Shown here piece after piece: positions 52,191-62,101 of a stretch of DNA of 64,000 nt (position 1 is its first letter; the number at the start of each line of letters is the position of its first letter). The position numbers were made by a program, and so were the translations under genes. Below the pieces are notes generated by a model. That model was not told the origin of the DNA and searched no databases. It saw only the letters and a list, made by a program, of their open reading frames with translations. Source of the DNA: Seohaeicola saemankumensis (lineage in GTDB: Bacteria; Pseudomonadota; Alphaproteobacteria; Rhodobacterales; Rhodobacteraceae); NCBI RefSeq assembly GCF_020171285.1, contig NZ_JAIUZI010000004.1, forward strand, positions 258,832-322,831. The letters run 5' to 3'.

Positions 52191-55100
52191 ATGACCGCAC
52201 ATACCCCGACCAAACGCCTCGAGATGTCGCTGGACGACCGGCTGAACCAGGACGAAGGCTGGGTGTACATGACCGGGATGCAGGCGCTGGTGCGGCTTCC
52301 GATCCAGCAACGCAAGCGCGACATGGCGGCGGGGCTGAACACCGGCGGCTATATCTCGGGCTACCGTGGGTCGCCGCTGGGTACCTACGACATGAACCTG
52401 TGGAAGGCCGAGAAGGAACTGAAGGCGCACAACGTCGTCTTCCAGTCCGGCGTAAACGAGGACATGGCCGCAACCGCCACCTGGGGTAGCCAGTTCGTGG
52501 GGCTGTTCCCCGGGGCCAAGGTCGATGGGGTGTTTTCGATCTGGTACGGCAAGGCGCCGGGCATGGACCGGTCGATGGACCCGATCCGCCATGCCAACCT
52601 GTCGGGGACATCGGCGTTGGGCGGGACGCTGTTGTTGGTGGGCGACGATCACGGCGCCAAGTCTTCGACGCTGGCCTGTTATTCGGATTACAACTTTGTT
52701 TCGGCCGGGATGCCGCTGTTGGCGCCGGCCAATGCGCAGGAGGTGCTGGATTTCGGCCTGCACGGCATCGCCATGAGCCGCTACAGCGGCACGTTGGTGG
52801 GGCTGAAGCTGGTGACCGATGTGGTCGAGGGCGGCGGGTCGGTACAGGTTGGCCCCAACAGTCCTGAAATTGTGCTACCCGAGCATGACAAGCCGTCGCC
52901 CAGCATCACAGTGCATCGCCGGCAGATGGAGCAGGAGCAGCTGCTATGGGACGTCAAGATCAAGCTGGCGCTGGATTATGCCCGAGCCAACAACCTGAAC
53001 CAGATCGGAGGTGACGCGCAGGCCACGATCGGTATCGTTGCGGCGGGCAAGGCATGGCAGGACCTGAATCAGGCGCTGGACGGGCTGGGCTACCGCGATG
53101 GCAAGATCGGAAATGCCCGCGTCCGGCTGCTCAAGGTCGGCATGGTCTGGCCGCTGGACGACGTCGCCGTGCGCGATTTTGCCCAGGGTCTCGACACCAT
53201 CATCGTGGTCGAGGAAAAGCGCCCCCTGCTCGAGGACCAGATCCGCACCCAGCTTTATGGCTCCGGGTTCAGCCCCCGCATCATTGGCAAGACGTTCAAC
53301 GGCCAGGCCTACAGCCGCGATGCCGACGACTGCGCCTTTCCCAACTTTGGCGAGATCGACCCGACCCTGGTGGCTCGTATCGTCGCGCGTGCGGGCAACG
53401 AAAGCGATCCGGCCTGCGGTATCCCGCTGCCCAATCAGCCCGATCAACCGCCGAGCCTGGGCGGTACCGGCGCGATCCGGCCACCGTCGTTCTGCGCGGG
53501 CTGCCCGCATGGCCGCTCGACGCAGGTGATCGAAGGCAGCCGGGCGCTGGCGGGCATCGGCTGTCACTCCATGGCGCAGCTGCGCGACCCGATTAACACC
53601 AACTCGATGAGCCACATGGGTGGCGAGGGCGTCGGCTGGCTGGGCCAGTTCCCCTTTACCGATGAAAAACACGTGTTCACCAACATGGGCGACGGCACCT
53701 ATTTCCACTCCGGCCTGATGGCCATTCGTGCCGCCATCGCGGCGGGTGCACCGATCACCTACAAGCTTTTGCACAACGGCTTTGTCTCGATGACCGGCGG
53801 TCAGCCCCACGACGGCGAGATCACGCCCGAGATGATGGTGCAGCAACTGCGCGCCGAAGGCGTCGAGCGCATTGCGCTGGTGGCCGACGAGCCCGAGAAA
53901 TACGAAGGTAAATCGCTGGGCACCGGTGTGACGCTGCACCACCGGACCGAGATGGAGGCGGTGCAGCAGGAGTTGCGCGAGCTGCCCGGCGTTACTGTCC
54001 TGATCTATGACCAGCCCTGCGCCACCGAGCGCCGCCGCCTGCGCAAACGCGGCAAATGGAGCGATCCGGACAAGCGCGCCTTTATCAACCCGGCGGTCTG
54101 CGAGGGCTGCGGCGATTGTTCGACCGTGTCGCAATGCATGGCCATCGAACCGCTGGAAACCGAATTCGGGCGCAAGCGCCGGATCAACCAATCGTCGTGC
54201 AACAAGGATTTCTCCTGCGTCGAGGGGTTCTGCCCGTCGTTTGTCACCGTGACCGGTGCCAAGCCCCGCCGCGCCAAGGCCGGCGCGTCGGTGATCGACG
54301 TCAGCCACCTGCCAATGCCCGACCAGCGCGCGGTGGAGGGCTCCTGGGCGATCCTGGTGTCCGGGATCGGCGGTGCGGGGGTGGTGACCGTGGGTCAGAC
54401 GCTGGCCGTCGCCGCCCATGCCGATGGATACTTCTCATCGAACCTCGACATCACCGGGCTGGCGCAGAAATACGGGGCGGTTCACAGCCATATCAAGATC
54501 GCCGCCAGCCCGGACAAGATGCGCGCCACGCGGATCGCCACGGATGAGGCCGACGCGCTGATCGGCTGCGACCTGGTGGTGGCGGCCGGGGACGAAGCCC
54601 TGTCCAAGCTGAAAGGCGATGACGCGGTCGCAGTGACGGACATGACCGTCGTGCCCACTGCCGATTTCTCGAAAAACCCCGACTGGCAGCTGTCGGGCGA
54701 CGAACAGCTGCAACGCCTGTCACGGGTGCTGGGTGACCGGGCGCGGGGCATCGCCGCGCAGGATCTGGCCGAACGGGCGATGGGGGACCGTGTTTTCGCC
54801 AATATGCTGCTGGTTGGGGCGGCCTGGCAGCAGGGCGGTATCCCGCTGTCGCTTGAGGCAATCCACCATGCAATCGACCTGAACGGCGTGGCGGTGGACA
54901 AGAACCGGCAGGCGTTCGATCTGGGTCGCCTGGCCTATGCCGACCCCGACACCGCCGCGCGGCTGATGGGCGGCGACACGCCGGTCGATCTGGCCGCGCA
55001 CCGCGCACCCACGCTGGACGAGGTCATCGCCCGCCGGGTCGCCGAACTGACCGACTACCGCGACGCGGGCTTTGCGGCGCGCTATTCCGATATGGTGGCG

Positions 55101-55649
55101 CGGGTGCGGGCCGCGGGCCTGTCGGATCCGGCGGTCCTCGCGGTGGCCAAGGGCTATTACAAGCTGATGGCGGTCAAGGATGAATGGGAAGTGGCGCGGC
55201 TTTACGCCAAACCGGAGTTCAAGGCTCAGCTGGCCGAGGCCTTTGAAGGCGATCTTGAGCTGACATTCTACTTTGGCGCCTGGCCCTATGGCGGTACCGA
55301 TGCCAAGACCGGCAAGCCGGTCAAGGGAGCGGTCTCGGGCAAGCGCGCGATGCGGTTCTTTGGGCTGCTCAACCGGTTTCGCGGGTTGCGCGGCACCTGG
55401 CTGGACCCGTTCCGCAACACCGCCGAGGCGCAGCTGGCGCGCAAATTGCTGGCCGACTACGAGGCCGACATCGACTTTGCGCTGGCCAACTGGTCAGAGG
55501 GGCGCGCGGCGCAGATCACGGCGCTGCTGGATCTTCCGGACCAGATCCGCGGCTACGGTCATATCCGCGAACGCCACGCCACGCGGGTGGCCAAGACGCG
55601 CGCCGAACTGCGCGCGGAGATCACCGCCAAGGATGCAAAGGCCGCGTAA
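52191..55649 (+). CDS. Indolepyruvate ferredoxin oxidoreductase, fused alpha-beta type
   Basis: A 1152-residue fusion starting at the ATG at 52191. The N-terminal part is the pyrimidine/core region of a 2-oxoacid:ferredoxin oxidoreductase (GYISGYRGSPLGTYD, FQSGVNEDMAATATWGSQ). The middle binds thiamine diphosphate (GGEGVGWLGQFPF, TNMGDGTYFHSG). A ferredoxin-like cysteine set follows (CEGCGDCSTVSQC ... SSCNKDFSC). The C-terminal gamma-like domain starts SGIGGAGVVTVGQTLA. It turns aryl-pyruvates such as phenylpyruvate into aryl-acetyl-CoA, so it can feed the phenylacetate pathway encoded nearby. Confidence 0.93.
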   Translation: MTAHTPTKRLEMSLDDRLNQDEGWVYMTGMQALVRLPIQQRKRDMAAGLNTGGYISGYRGSPLGTYDMNLWKAEKELKAHNVVFQSGVNEDMAATATWGSQFVGLFPGAKVDGVFSIWYGKAPGMDRSMDPIRHANLSGTSALGGTLLLVGDDHGAKSSTLACYSDYNFVSAGMPLLAPANAQEVLDFGLHGIAMSRYSGTLVGLKLVTDVVEGGGSVQVGPNSPEIVLPEHDKPSPSITVHRRQMEQEQLLWDVKIKLALDYARANNLNQIGGDAQATIGIVAAGKAWQDLNQALDGLGYRDGKIGNARVRLLKVGMVWPLDDVAVRDFAQGLDTIIVVEEKRPLLEDQIRTQLYGSGFSPRIIGKTFNGQAYSRDADDCAFPNFGEIDPTLVARIVARAGNESDPACGIPLPNQPDQPPSLGGTGAIRPPSFCAGCPHGRSTQVIEGSRALAGIGCHSMAQLRDPINTNSMSHMGGEGVGWLGQFPFTDEKHVFTNMGDGTYFHSGLMAIRAAIAAGAPITYKLLHNGFVSMTGGQPHDGEITPEMMVQQLRAEGVERIALVADEPEKYEGKSLGTGVTLHHRTEMEAVQQELRELPGVTVLIYDQPCATERRRLRKRGKWSDPDKRAFINPAVCEGCGDCSTVSQCMAIEPLETEFGRKRRINQSSCNKDFSCVEGFCPSFVTVTGAKPRRAKAGASVIDVSHLPMPDQRAVEGSWAILVSGIGGAGVVTVGQTLAVAAHADGYFSSNLDITGLAQKYGAVHSHIKIAASPDKMRATRIATDEADALIGCDLVVAAGDEALSKLKGDDAVAVTDMTVVPTADFSKNPDWQLSGDEQLQRLSRVLGDRARGIAAQDLAERAMGDRVFANMLLVGAAWQQGGIPLSLEAIHHAIDLNGVAVDKNRQAFDLGRLAYADPDTAARLMGGDTPVDLAAHRAPTLDEVIARRVAELTDYRDAGFAARYSDMVARVRAAGLSDPAVLAVAKGYYKLMAVKDEWEVARLYAKPEFKAQLAEAFEGDLELTFYFGAWPYGGTDAKTGKPVKGAVSGKRAMRFFGLLNRFRGLRGTWLDPFRNTAEAQLARKLLADYEADIDFALANWSEGRAAQITALLDLPDQIRGYGHIRERHATRVAKTRAELRAEITAKDAKAA

Positions 55650-55655
55650 TCATAC

Positions 55656-55681
55656 CGGTGCCGCCCTCCGGGGCGGCACCG
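55656..55681. terminator. Bidirectional terminator between convergent genes
   Basis: CGGTGCCGCC at 55656-55665 pairs perfectly with GGCGGCACCG at 55672-55681. It stands between the convergent ends of the indolepyruvate oxidoreductase gene (55649) and the hydrolase gene (55696) and can serve both. No T run is present on either side. Confidence 0.7.
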
Positions 55682-55695
55682 CGTCACCTGGACCG

Positions 55696-56655
55696 TCAGC
55701 CGGCCTTGGCAGCCATGCGGCGGATGAAATCGGCACAGGCATCCGGCGCGGTGATCGGGATCATGTGGCCATGCCCGTCCAGTTCCTCCACCGTCAGGCC
55801 ATAGCGGGCCATCGCATCGCCATGCGCAGCGGGCGGCAGGATGTTGTCGCTCGCGCCGAACAGAACGCCGCCGGGGGTCTTCAGTTCGCTCTCGTACCGG
55901 GCCGATTGGCCGGGGATATCCTCGCCCGCCGCAACCATATCGGCCGATGCGGTGATAAAGGCCTTGGGCCGCAGACCCAGCGCCGCCCCGGCCCGGATCA
56001 TGAAGTCCTGCGGGCAGGCGTCGGGGCGAAAGACCTCGGTCAGGATCAGACCCGCGTTTTTCTTGGCCATCGGCACCGCGATGGTGTGGCCGATCAGGCG
56101 GCGCAGAAAGCCTGAGGTGACCTCCAGCCCGTCAAAGGCTTCGGGCGCCTCGGCCTGCTCGTGGGTCAGCGGGCACAGCAGCGCCAGCGCGCCCACCGCG
56201 CCGGGCCGCTCAAGCGTCATGGCAAGCGACACCGCACCGCCCAGCGAATGGCCCACCAGCACCGGCCTGCTGACCCCGAGGTGGTCGAGCAATTCCCAGA
56301 TCATCCGGGCCTGCTGCGCCAGCGCCGCCTGTTCGTCGCTGTCACGGTCTGAATAGCCACAGCCGGGCCGGTCCACCGCGATAACACGGTAATCGCCCTC
56401 CAACTGGCCGCTCAGCGCGTAGGTGAAATGCTGCAACTGCCCCGACAACCCGTGGATCAGCACCAGCGGCTGGCCCGAGGGCGACCCGCTTTCGACATAG
56501 TGCAGTGTACCGCCGGTCACCGGGTGCAGCTTGCCCGCGCGGGGCACCAGCTTGCCGATGTCACGGCCCAGATAGCGGGTATAGATCGCGGCTGCGGCCA
56601 GCAGGCCCAGCACCGCAAGAACAAGGATATACAGCAGGGAAAGAAGAAAGCTCAT
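55696..56655 (-). CDS. Membrane-anchored alpha/beta hydrolase
   Basis: A 319-residue hydrolase with an N-terminal membrane helix (MSFLLSLLYILVLAVLGLL). The oxyanion region is VLIHGLSGQLQHF, the nucleophile motif VLVGHSLGGAVSLAM, the acid near GASDNILPP, and the final His in DGHGHMIPI. It lies 27 bases after a Baeyer-Villiger-type monooxygenase gene on the same strand, so it may hydrolyse the ester that enzyme makes. The substrate is otherwise unknown. Confidence 0.82.
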   Translation of the reverse strand: MSFLLSLLYILVLAVLGLLAAAAIYTRYLGRDIGKLVPRAGKLHPVTGGTLHYVESGSPSGQPLVLIHGLSGQLQHFTYALSGQLEGDYRVIAVDRPGCGYSDRDSDEQAALAQQARMIWELLDHLGVSRPVLVGHSLGGAVSLAMTLERPGAVGALALLCPLTHEQAEAPEAFDGLEVTSGFLRRLIGHTIAVPMAKKNAGLILTEVFRPDACPQDFMIRAGAALGLRPKAFITASADMVAAGEDIPGQSARYESELKTPGGVLFGASDNILPPAAHGDAMARYGLTVEELDGHGHMIPITAPDACADFIRRMAAKAG

Positions 56656-56682
56656 TGGAGGATCCTGATTGGGGGGCGGGTG

Positions 56683-58149
56683 TTAGGCGGTGCTGACCGG
56701 TCGGTAATCCCCGATCCCGGCCTTGGCCATTCGGGCTTGATATTCGCGGACGGTGCCGGGCCACAGGGTCGGATTGCGGCCGGTGTCATCCTGGTACCAG
56801 GACACGCAACCGCCGCTTTGCCAGACGGTCGAAGACAGCCGGTCATCCATCTCGGTCTCAAATGCTGCCTGCGCCTCGGGGCGAGGTGCCACGGCGGCGA
56901 TCCCGTCGCTCTGCATCTTGTCCAGCAGGCGGACGACATGGGCAACCTGTGCCTCGATCATCAGCACGACCGAGTTATGACCCAGCCCGGTGTGCGGACC
57001 GAGCAGAAAGAACAGGTTGGGAAATCCGGCAACGGCGGTCCCGAGGTGCGCCTGCAGCCCGCTCTCCCAGGCCTTGGCCAGGGGCAAACCACCCTCTCCG
57101 GTGATCTCCAGCCGCTCCAGCGCGTCGGTTACATGAAACCCGGTGCCCCAGATCACCACGTCGGCCTCGATGCTCTGTCCGTTCTGCGCCGTCAGGTTGG
57201 CCCCGTCGATACGCTCGACACCGCTCTGGATCACCTCGACATTGTCCCGCGCCAGCGCCGGATACCAGTCGTTTGAGCTCAGGATCCGTTTGCAGCCAAT
57301 CCGGTAGGGCGGGGTCAGCGCGGCCTGCAGCGCGGGGTCGGTGATCGACCGCTCCAGCTCCTTGCGCCACATCTTCATGGCGAAATCCACCGCGCGTGGC
57401 CGGCCCATGAACACTGCATGGCGCAATTCGAAAATGTGGAAAAACAGCGCCCGGCGGATCCTGCGGGTCAGAGGCAGCACACGGTAGAGCCGGCGAAGCC
57501 AGGGTTTGACCGGCCCGTCGGGACGCGGCAGCACATAGGGCGCGGTGCGCTGGAAAACCGTGACCCGCGCGGCGGTCTTGGCAATCTCGGGCACGAACTG
57601 TACCGCCGAGGCGCCGGTGCCCACCACCGCAACCCGCTTGCCGGCAAGGTCCAGATCGTGATCCCACCGGGCCGAATGGAACGCCGGTCCGGGGAAACTG
57701 TCGGCGCCGGGAATCTCGGGCACCAGCGGGATATGCAGCGCGCCGATGCCCGACACCAGCACCCGCGCACGCCAGCTTTGCCCCTCTTCGGTTTCGACCT
57801 GCCAGTGCTGGCCGCCCCAACGGGCCGAGGCCAGCGTCTGCCCGAATTCGCACAGCTCATACAGCCCTTCGTCGCGGGCGACCTTTTGCATATAGGCCCA
57901 GATCTCCGGTCCGCCGGCATAGACGGTGCTCCACTCCGGATTGGGATGCGAGGCCATCGAATAGAGATGCGAGGGCACGTCGCAGGCGACACCGGGATAG
58001 GTGTTCTCGCGCCATGTCCCGCCCACGTCCTGCGCCTTTTCCAGGATCACGATGTCGCGGAACCCGCGCTTGCGCGCCTCGATCGCCATGATCAGGCCGG
58101 AAAACCCGGCGCCCACGATCAGGATGTCACAGTCTCTGGTCGCGGTCAT
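56683..58149 (-). CDS. FAD-dependent monooxygenase, Baeyer-Villiger/FMO type
   Basis: A 488-residue flavoprotein starting at the ATG at 58149; the longer open frame adds only unrelated sequence. The FAD motif is ILIVGAGFSGLIMAIEA. The Baeyer-Villiger fingerprint FPGPAFHSARWD (FxGxxxHxxxW) lies near residue 150, directly followed by the NADPH motif VAVVGTGASAVQFVP. A later ATG-like segment VIWGTGFHVTDAL is also present. It should insert oxygen next to a ketone to give an ester or lactone. The hydrolase downstream would then open it. Confidence 0.9.
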   Translation of the reverse strand: MTATRDCDILIVGAGFSGLIMAIEARKRGFRDIVILEKAQDVGGTWRENTYPGVACDVPSHLYSMASHPNPEWSTVYAGGPEIWAYMQKVARDEGLYELCEFGQTLASARWGGQHWQVETEEGQSWRARVLVSGIGALHIPLVPEIPGADSFPGPAFHSARWDHDLDLAGKRVAVVGTGASAVQFVPEIAKTAARVTVFQRTAPYVLPRPDGPVKPWLRRLYRVLPLTRRIRRALFFHIFELRHAVFMGRPRAVDFAMKMWRKELERSITDPALQAALTPPYRIGCKRILSSNDWYPALARDNVEVIQSGVERIDGANLTAQNGQSIEADVVIWGTGFHVTDALERLEITGEGGLPLAKAWESGLQAHLGTAVAGFPNLFFLLGPHTGLGHNSVVLMIEAQVAHVVRLLDKMQSDGIAAVAPRPEAQAAFETEMDDRLSSTVWQSGGCVSWYQDDTGRNPTLWPGTVREYQARMAKAGIGDYRPVSTA

Positions 58150-58264
58150 GCGGGGCTCCGGGTCTGGCAGGCGGACAGGTTGGCCAGAGGTTAGTCGCAC
58201 CGACGCCGTTCTGAACAGGAAAAACCGGGCCACCGTGGCAAATGACGGGACGTCCCGCCGCGGA

Positions 58265-59077
58265 TCAGCCCTGGCAGCAGTCTTCCAGCAACGCCAGGTC
58301 AGGGCGCGGCAGGGCGTCCAGCAGGTCAAAGACCCGGTCCCGGCAATCCGGCCCGACCCAGCCGTCGGGGTAGAATTCCGGCGGCAGATCGGGGTGGCGC
58401 AGGACGACGCGCCGCCAGCGGTGCACGATTAGCGTGCGCAGCGTGGCAACCTGGCCGGGCGACGGCGCATGCCGGCCGGGATCCTGTGCTGCACAGGTGT
58501 CCAATGCCAGCAGCAGCGCACGATATGCATCGCTCAGGTCCGGCGGACAGACCCGGGTCCGGGCCCAGTCCGGTACGGTTTGCGCGTTCACCCGGAACGC
58601 CAGAAGGTCGTCGCAGTTGGGCGGCAGATCGCCCGATCCCATGGCCAGCGTGCGGCCGAGGCTCAGGTAATCGGTGCTCAGCAGCAGGTCTTCGAGCGTG
58701 GCCATGCCACTGGCGTCGTCGGCGATCAGCAGGTGCCAGTCCTGCGGTGCGCGCGGGGTCCGGTCGTAGATGCGGGGCGAGACGCGGGCGCTCTGGTCCC
58801 GGCCGAATTCGGTCAGGTAGTGCACGCTGGTGCGGCCGGACCGGGCGCTTTCCAGCCAGCCGTCCTTGCGCAGGCGGTGCAGGGCGACGCGGATCGCTTC
58901 CGCCTTGATCCCCATCGGCATGATGATCCGGCTGAGCGCGCTGCCCGACAGCTGCGCGCCGGGGGCCTGCGCCAGATCGCCGAACAGCGACACGATCACC
59001 GACCACACCCGTTGGTTGGCGGGGTCGCTGAGCGCGTGAACACAGGTGTCGAACCAGGTATGGGGTGCGTCTGACAT
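58265..59077 (-). CDS. paaX: Phenylacetate pathway regulator PaaX
   Basis: A 270-residue PaaX-family repressor starting at the ATG at 59077. The N-terminal winged helix is QLSGSALSRIIMPMGIKAEAIRVALHRLRKDGWLESARSGRTSVHYLTEFGRDQ. The C-terminal PaaX domain ends with LLEDCC. In other bacteria PaaX represses paa genes and is released by phenylacetyl-CoA. It lies just downstream of paaZ on the same strand. A TetR-type gene at the other end of the cluster suggests two-layer control. Confidence 0.92.
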   Translation of the reverse strand: MSDAPHTWFDTCVHALSDPANQRVWSVIVSLFGDLAQAPGAQLSGSALSRIIMPMGIKAEAIRVALHRLRKDGWLESARSGRTSVHYLTEFGRDQSARVSPRIYDRTPRAPQDWHLLIADDASGMATLEDLLLSTDYLSLGRTLAMGSGDLPPNCDDLLAFRVNAQTVPDWARTRVCPPDLSDAYRALLLALDTCAAQDPGRHAPSPGQVATLRTLIVHRWRRVVLRHPDLPPEFYPDGWVGPDCRDRVFDLLDALPRPDLALLEDCCQG

Positions 59078-59154
59078 GGCGGCTACACTACCGCGTGCCG
59101 CCATGTCAGACCATCCTGAACGCGACCCGACTGGCGCGGCGGACTGCCGCTGGG

Positions 59155-61185
59155 TCAGAAGGCGTTCATCGTAAGAAGCTCGTATTCCGCAACCTTTTCA
59201 GCGTCTTGGTTGGTCAGCGTCACGTGCCATCGGACCTCGCCGTAGTCGGCCGAGCGCGGGGACTTCTGTTTCACCGTCAGGCGCACGGCGATGCTGTCGC
59301 CGGCGACCACCGGTTTCATGAACCGCAGCCCGTCGAGACCGGTGTTGGCCAGAACCGGGCCTTCGTTCGGTTCCACGAACAGGCCGGCGGCAAAGCTGAG
59401 CAGCAGGTAGCCATGCGCCACCCGGCCGGGGAAAAACGGGTTCCGTTTCGCGGCGTCCTCGTCCATGTGGGCATAGAAGGTATCGCCGGTGAAATGGGCG
59501 AAATGTTCTATATCTTCCAATGAGATAACGCGCGGCGCGGTGGTCAGCGTCTCGCCGATCTGCAGCTCGCCGTAGCGGCGGGTAAAGGGGTGCGCGGGGC
59601 CGGTGATCTCGGACGCGCCGGGCATCCATTTGCGCCCAACGGCGGCGATCATGTCGGGCGAGCCCTGCAGCGCGGTGCGCTGCATGTAGTGTTTGACGGC
59701 CCGGATACCCCCAAGCTCTTCTCCGCCACCGGCGCGGCCGGGGCCACCGTGCACCATGTGCGGCATCGGTGATCCGTGGCCGGTGCTTTCCTTCATCGAG
59801 ACCCGGTCGTTGATGTAGATCCGCCCGTGCCAGGCGGCGGCGCCCAACACAACTTCGCGCGCGACGTCGGTATCATGGGTGATCAGCGAGGCGACGAGGC
59901 TGCCCTGTCCGCGGTTGGCCAGGTCGATGGCATGAGACAGGTCACGGTAGCCCATCACGGTGCTGACCGGGCCAAAGGCCTCGACCTCGTGAATGGCGGT
60001 GGCGGTGTCGGGATTATCCGTTTTGTACAGCATCGGCGGCACGAATGCGCCGTTTTGTACATCTTCTCCGGCGACCGAAAACGCCTCCGGGTCGCCAAAG
60101 ACGCGCTCGGCCTCGGTGCCGATCTGCGCGGCCTTTTCCAGCACGTCGCGTTTCTGGTCGAGCGAGACCAGCGCGCCCATCCGGGTGGCGGAATCGCGGG
60201 GGTCGCCGATCACGGTTTTCGACAGTCGCGCGGTCAAGGCCTCGATCACCGCCTCGACGCGGGCTTCGGGTGCGATGATGCGGCGGATGGCGGTGCATTT
60301 CTGACCCGCCTTGGTGGTCATCTCGCGACTGACCTCTTTGACAAAGAGATCGAACTCGGGCGTGCCGGGTTCCGCGTCGGGGCCGAGGATGGAGGCGTTG
60401 AGACTGTCGGCCTCGGCGGTAAAGCGGGTGTTCTGCGCCAGCAGGTTGGGATTGGATTTCAGCATCAGCGCGGTGTCGGCGGAGCCGGTGAAGGCGACGG
60501 CATCCTGCGCGTTCAGGTGATCGAGCATATCGCCCAGCCCGCCGGCCACGAATTGCAGCGACCCGCGCGGCAGGATGCCGGCGTCAAGGATCAGCCGGAC
60601 CGCCAGTTCGGTGACGTAGCAGGTGGCCGTGGCCGGTTTGACGATCGCGGGCACCCCGGCCAGCAGGGTCGGGGCGAGTTTTTCCAGCATGCCCCAGACC
60701 GGGAAGTTGAAGGCGTTGATATGCACCGCCACGCCCTGGCGCGGGGTATAGATGTGCTGGCCGAGGAACGTGCCGGCGCGGCCGAATTGTTCGGTGTCGC
60801 CGTCCAGCAGCACCTGTTCGTCGGGCAGCTCGCGCCGCCCCTTGGACGCGTAGACAAAAAGCGTGCCGATGCCGCCGTCGACGTCGATCATGTGGTCGGA
60901 TTGGGTGGCACCGGTATCGAAGGAGATGTCGTAGAGCGCCTGTTTGTTCTCGGTCAGGTGCAGGGCCAGCGCCTTGAGCATGCGGGCGCGGTCGTGGAAG
61001 GTCATCGCGCGCAGGGCGGGGCCGCCGACGTCGCGGGCAAAGCCCAGCATCGCCTGTGCGTCGAGCGCGTCGTTGCCGGCGCTGGCGATCGCCTTGCCGG
61101 TGATGGCGCTGGCGATGCTGCGGGCGCCGGTGCCGGGCGCGATCCATTCGCCGGCGGCGAAGCTGCTGATCTGTCGGATGTCCAT
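59155..61185 (-). CDS. paaZ: Bifunctional oxepin-CoA hydrolase / 3-oxo-5,6-dehydrosuberyl-CoA semialdehyde dehydrogenase PaaZ
   Basis: A 676-residue fusion starting at the ATG at 61185 after a GGGGAGGG site. The N-terminal aldehyde dehydrogenase domain has the catalytic cysteine in [11 protein letters not shown] and the Glu-containing [11 protein letters not shown] region. The C-terminal MaoC-like hydratase domain (residues about 535-676) has [11 protein letters not shown] ... [18 protein letters not shown]. It opens the oxepin ring of the phenylacetate pathway and oxidises the resulting aldehyde. It is divergent from paaG. Confidence 0.95.
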   Translation of the reverse strand: MDIRQISSFAAGEWIAPGTGARSIASAITGKAIASAGNDALDAQAMLGFARDVGGPALRAMTFHDRARMLKALALHLTENKQALYDISFDTGATQSDHMIDVDGGIGTLFVYASKGRRELPDEQVLLDGDTEQFGRAGTFLGQHIYTPRQGVAVHINAFNFPVWGMLEKLAPTLLAGVPAIVKPATATCYVTELAVRLILDAGILPRGSLQFVAGGLGDMLDHLNAQDAVAFTGSADTALMLKSNPNLLAQNTRFTAEADSLNASILGPDAEPGTPEFDLFVKEVSREMTTKAGQKCTAIRRIIAPEARVEAVIEALTARLSKTVIGDPRDSATRMGALVSLDQKRDVLEKAAQIGTEAERVFGDPEAFSVAGEDVQNGAFVPPMLYKTDNPDTATAIHEVEAFGPVSTVMGYRDLSHAIDLANRGQGSLVASLITHDTDVAREVVLGAAAWHGRIYINDRVSMKESTGHGSPMPHMVHGGPGRAGGGEELGGIRAVKHYMQRTALQGSPDMIAAVGRKWMPGASEITGPAHPFTRRYGELQIGETLTTAPRVISLEDIEHFAHFTGDTFYAHMDEDAAKRNPFFPGRVAHGYLLLSFAAGLFVEPNEGPVLANTGLDGLRFMKPVVAGDSIAVRLTVKQKSPRSADYGEVRWHVTLTNQDAEKVAEYELLTMNAF

Positions 61186-61261
61186 GTGATCCCTCCCCTG
61201 GATGGCCGCCGTGCCGGGGCCGGTCGAATCCGGGGGCGTGGCGGTGGTTAATCTTTTATTG

Positions 61262-61275
61262 ACCAACCGGTCGGT
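61262..61275. promoter_or_regulatory. Palindromic TetR (PaaR-like) operator between paaZ and paaG
   Basis: ACC-A-ACCGGT-C-GGT is a 14-base palindrome centred on ACCGGT, broken only at one base pair. It lies 77 bases from the paaZ start and 41 bases from the paaG start, where it could control both. Its ACCNACCGGTNGGT pattern is typical of TetR-family regulators, and a TetR-family gene begins at 63851 in the same cluster. The pairing is an inference. Confidence 0.6.
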
Positions 61276-61315
61276 TTATGCAAGAAATTTCCATGAACAG
61301 CCTTGGGAGGGGTGT

Positions 61316-62101
61316 ATGAGCGATACGATTCTGGTGACCGATCACGGCGGCTGGACCGAGATCACGCTGAACCGGCCCGACCGGTTGAACAGTTTCACCG
61401 AAGAGATGCACCTGGCGCTGCGCGCCGCCATCGAGGCGGCGCGGGACGGCGGCGCGCGGGCGCTGCTGCTGACGGGCGCGGGGCGCGGGTTTTGCGCCGG
61501 TCAGGACCTGGGCGACCGCGATCCGCGCAAGATGGACGGGCCGCCCGATCTGGGTCACACGGTGCGGACATTCTATGCGCCGCTGGTCAACCTGATCCGG
61601 TCGCTGGAGTTTCCGGTGATCTGTGCCGTCAACGGTGTGGCCGCCGGGGCGGGGGCGAACCTGGCGCTGGCCTGTGACATGGTGCTGGCCGCCGAGAGCG
61701 CCAAGTTCATCCAGTCGTTTTCCAAGGTCGGGCTGATCCCGGACACCGGCGGGTCATGGCATCTGCCGCGCCTTTTGGGCGAGGCGCGGGCCAAGGGGCT
61801 GGCGTTCACCGCCGAGCCGCTGCCGGCGGCGAAGGCGGCTGATTGGGGGCTGATCTGGAAGGCGCTGCCGGATGATCAGCTGATGCAGGAGGCGCGGGCG
61901 CTGGCCGCGAAGCTGGCGGTGGGGCCGACGCTGGGCCTGGGGCTGTCGAAAATGGCGATCCAGGCCTCGGCGGTCGATACGCTGGGCGATCATCTGGAGC
62001 TGGAGGCCGATTACATGAAACGCTGCGGCGAGAGCGCGGATTATGCCGAGGGCGTGGCGAGTTTCCTTGAGAAACGCGCGCCGGAGTTCAAGGGCAAATG
62101 A
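61316..62101 (+). CDS. paaG: 1,2-epoxyphenylacetyl-CoA isomerase PaaG
   Basis: A 261-residue crotonase-family enzyme starting at the ATG at 61316 after GGGAGGGG. The oxyanion-hole segments GRGFCAGQDLGDRD and NGVAAGAGANLALACDM are clear, and SFSKVGLIPDTGG is the PaaG/ECH catalytic region. In the paa cluster it converts the ring-epoxide of phenylacetyl-CoA to the oxepin form. It overlaps paaI by four bases. A plain enoyl-CoA hydratase is the alternative, but the context favours PaaG. Confidence 0.92.
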   Translation: MSDTILVTDHGGWTEITLNRPDRLNSFTEEMHLALRAAIEAARDGGARALLLTGAGRGFCAGQDLGDRDPRKMDGPPDLGHTVRTFYAPLVNLIRSLEFPVICAVNGVAAGAGANLALACDMVLAAESAKFIQSFSKVGLIPDTGGSWHLPRLLGEARAKGLAFTAEPLPAAKAADWGLIWKALPDDQLMQEARALAAKLAVGPTLGLGLSKMAIQASAVDTLGDHLELEADYMKRCGESADYAEGVASFLEKRAPEFKGK

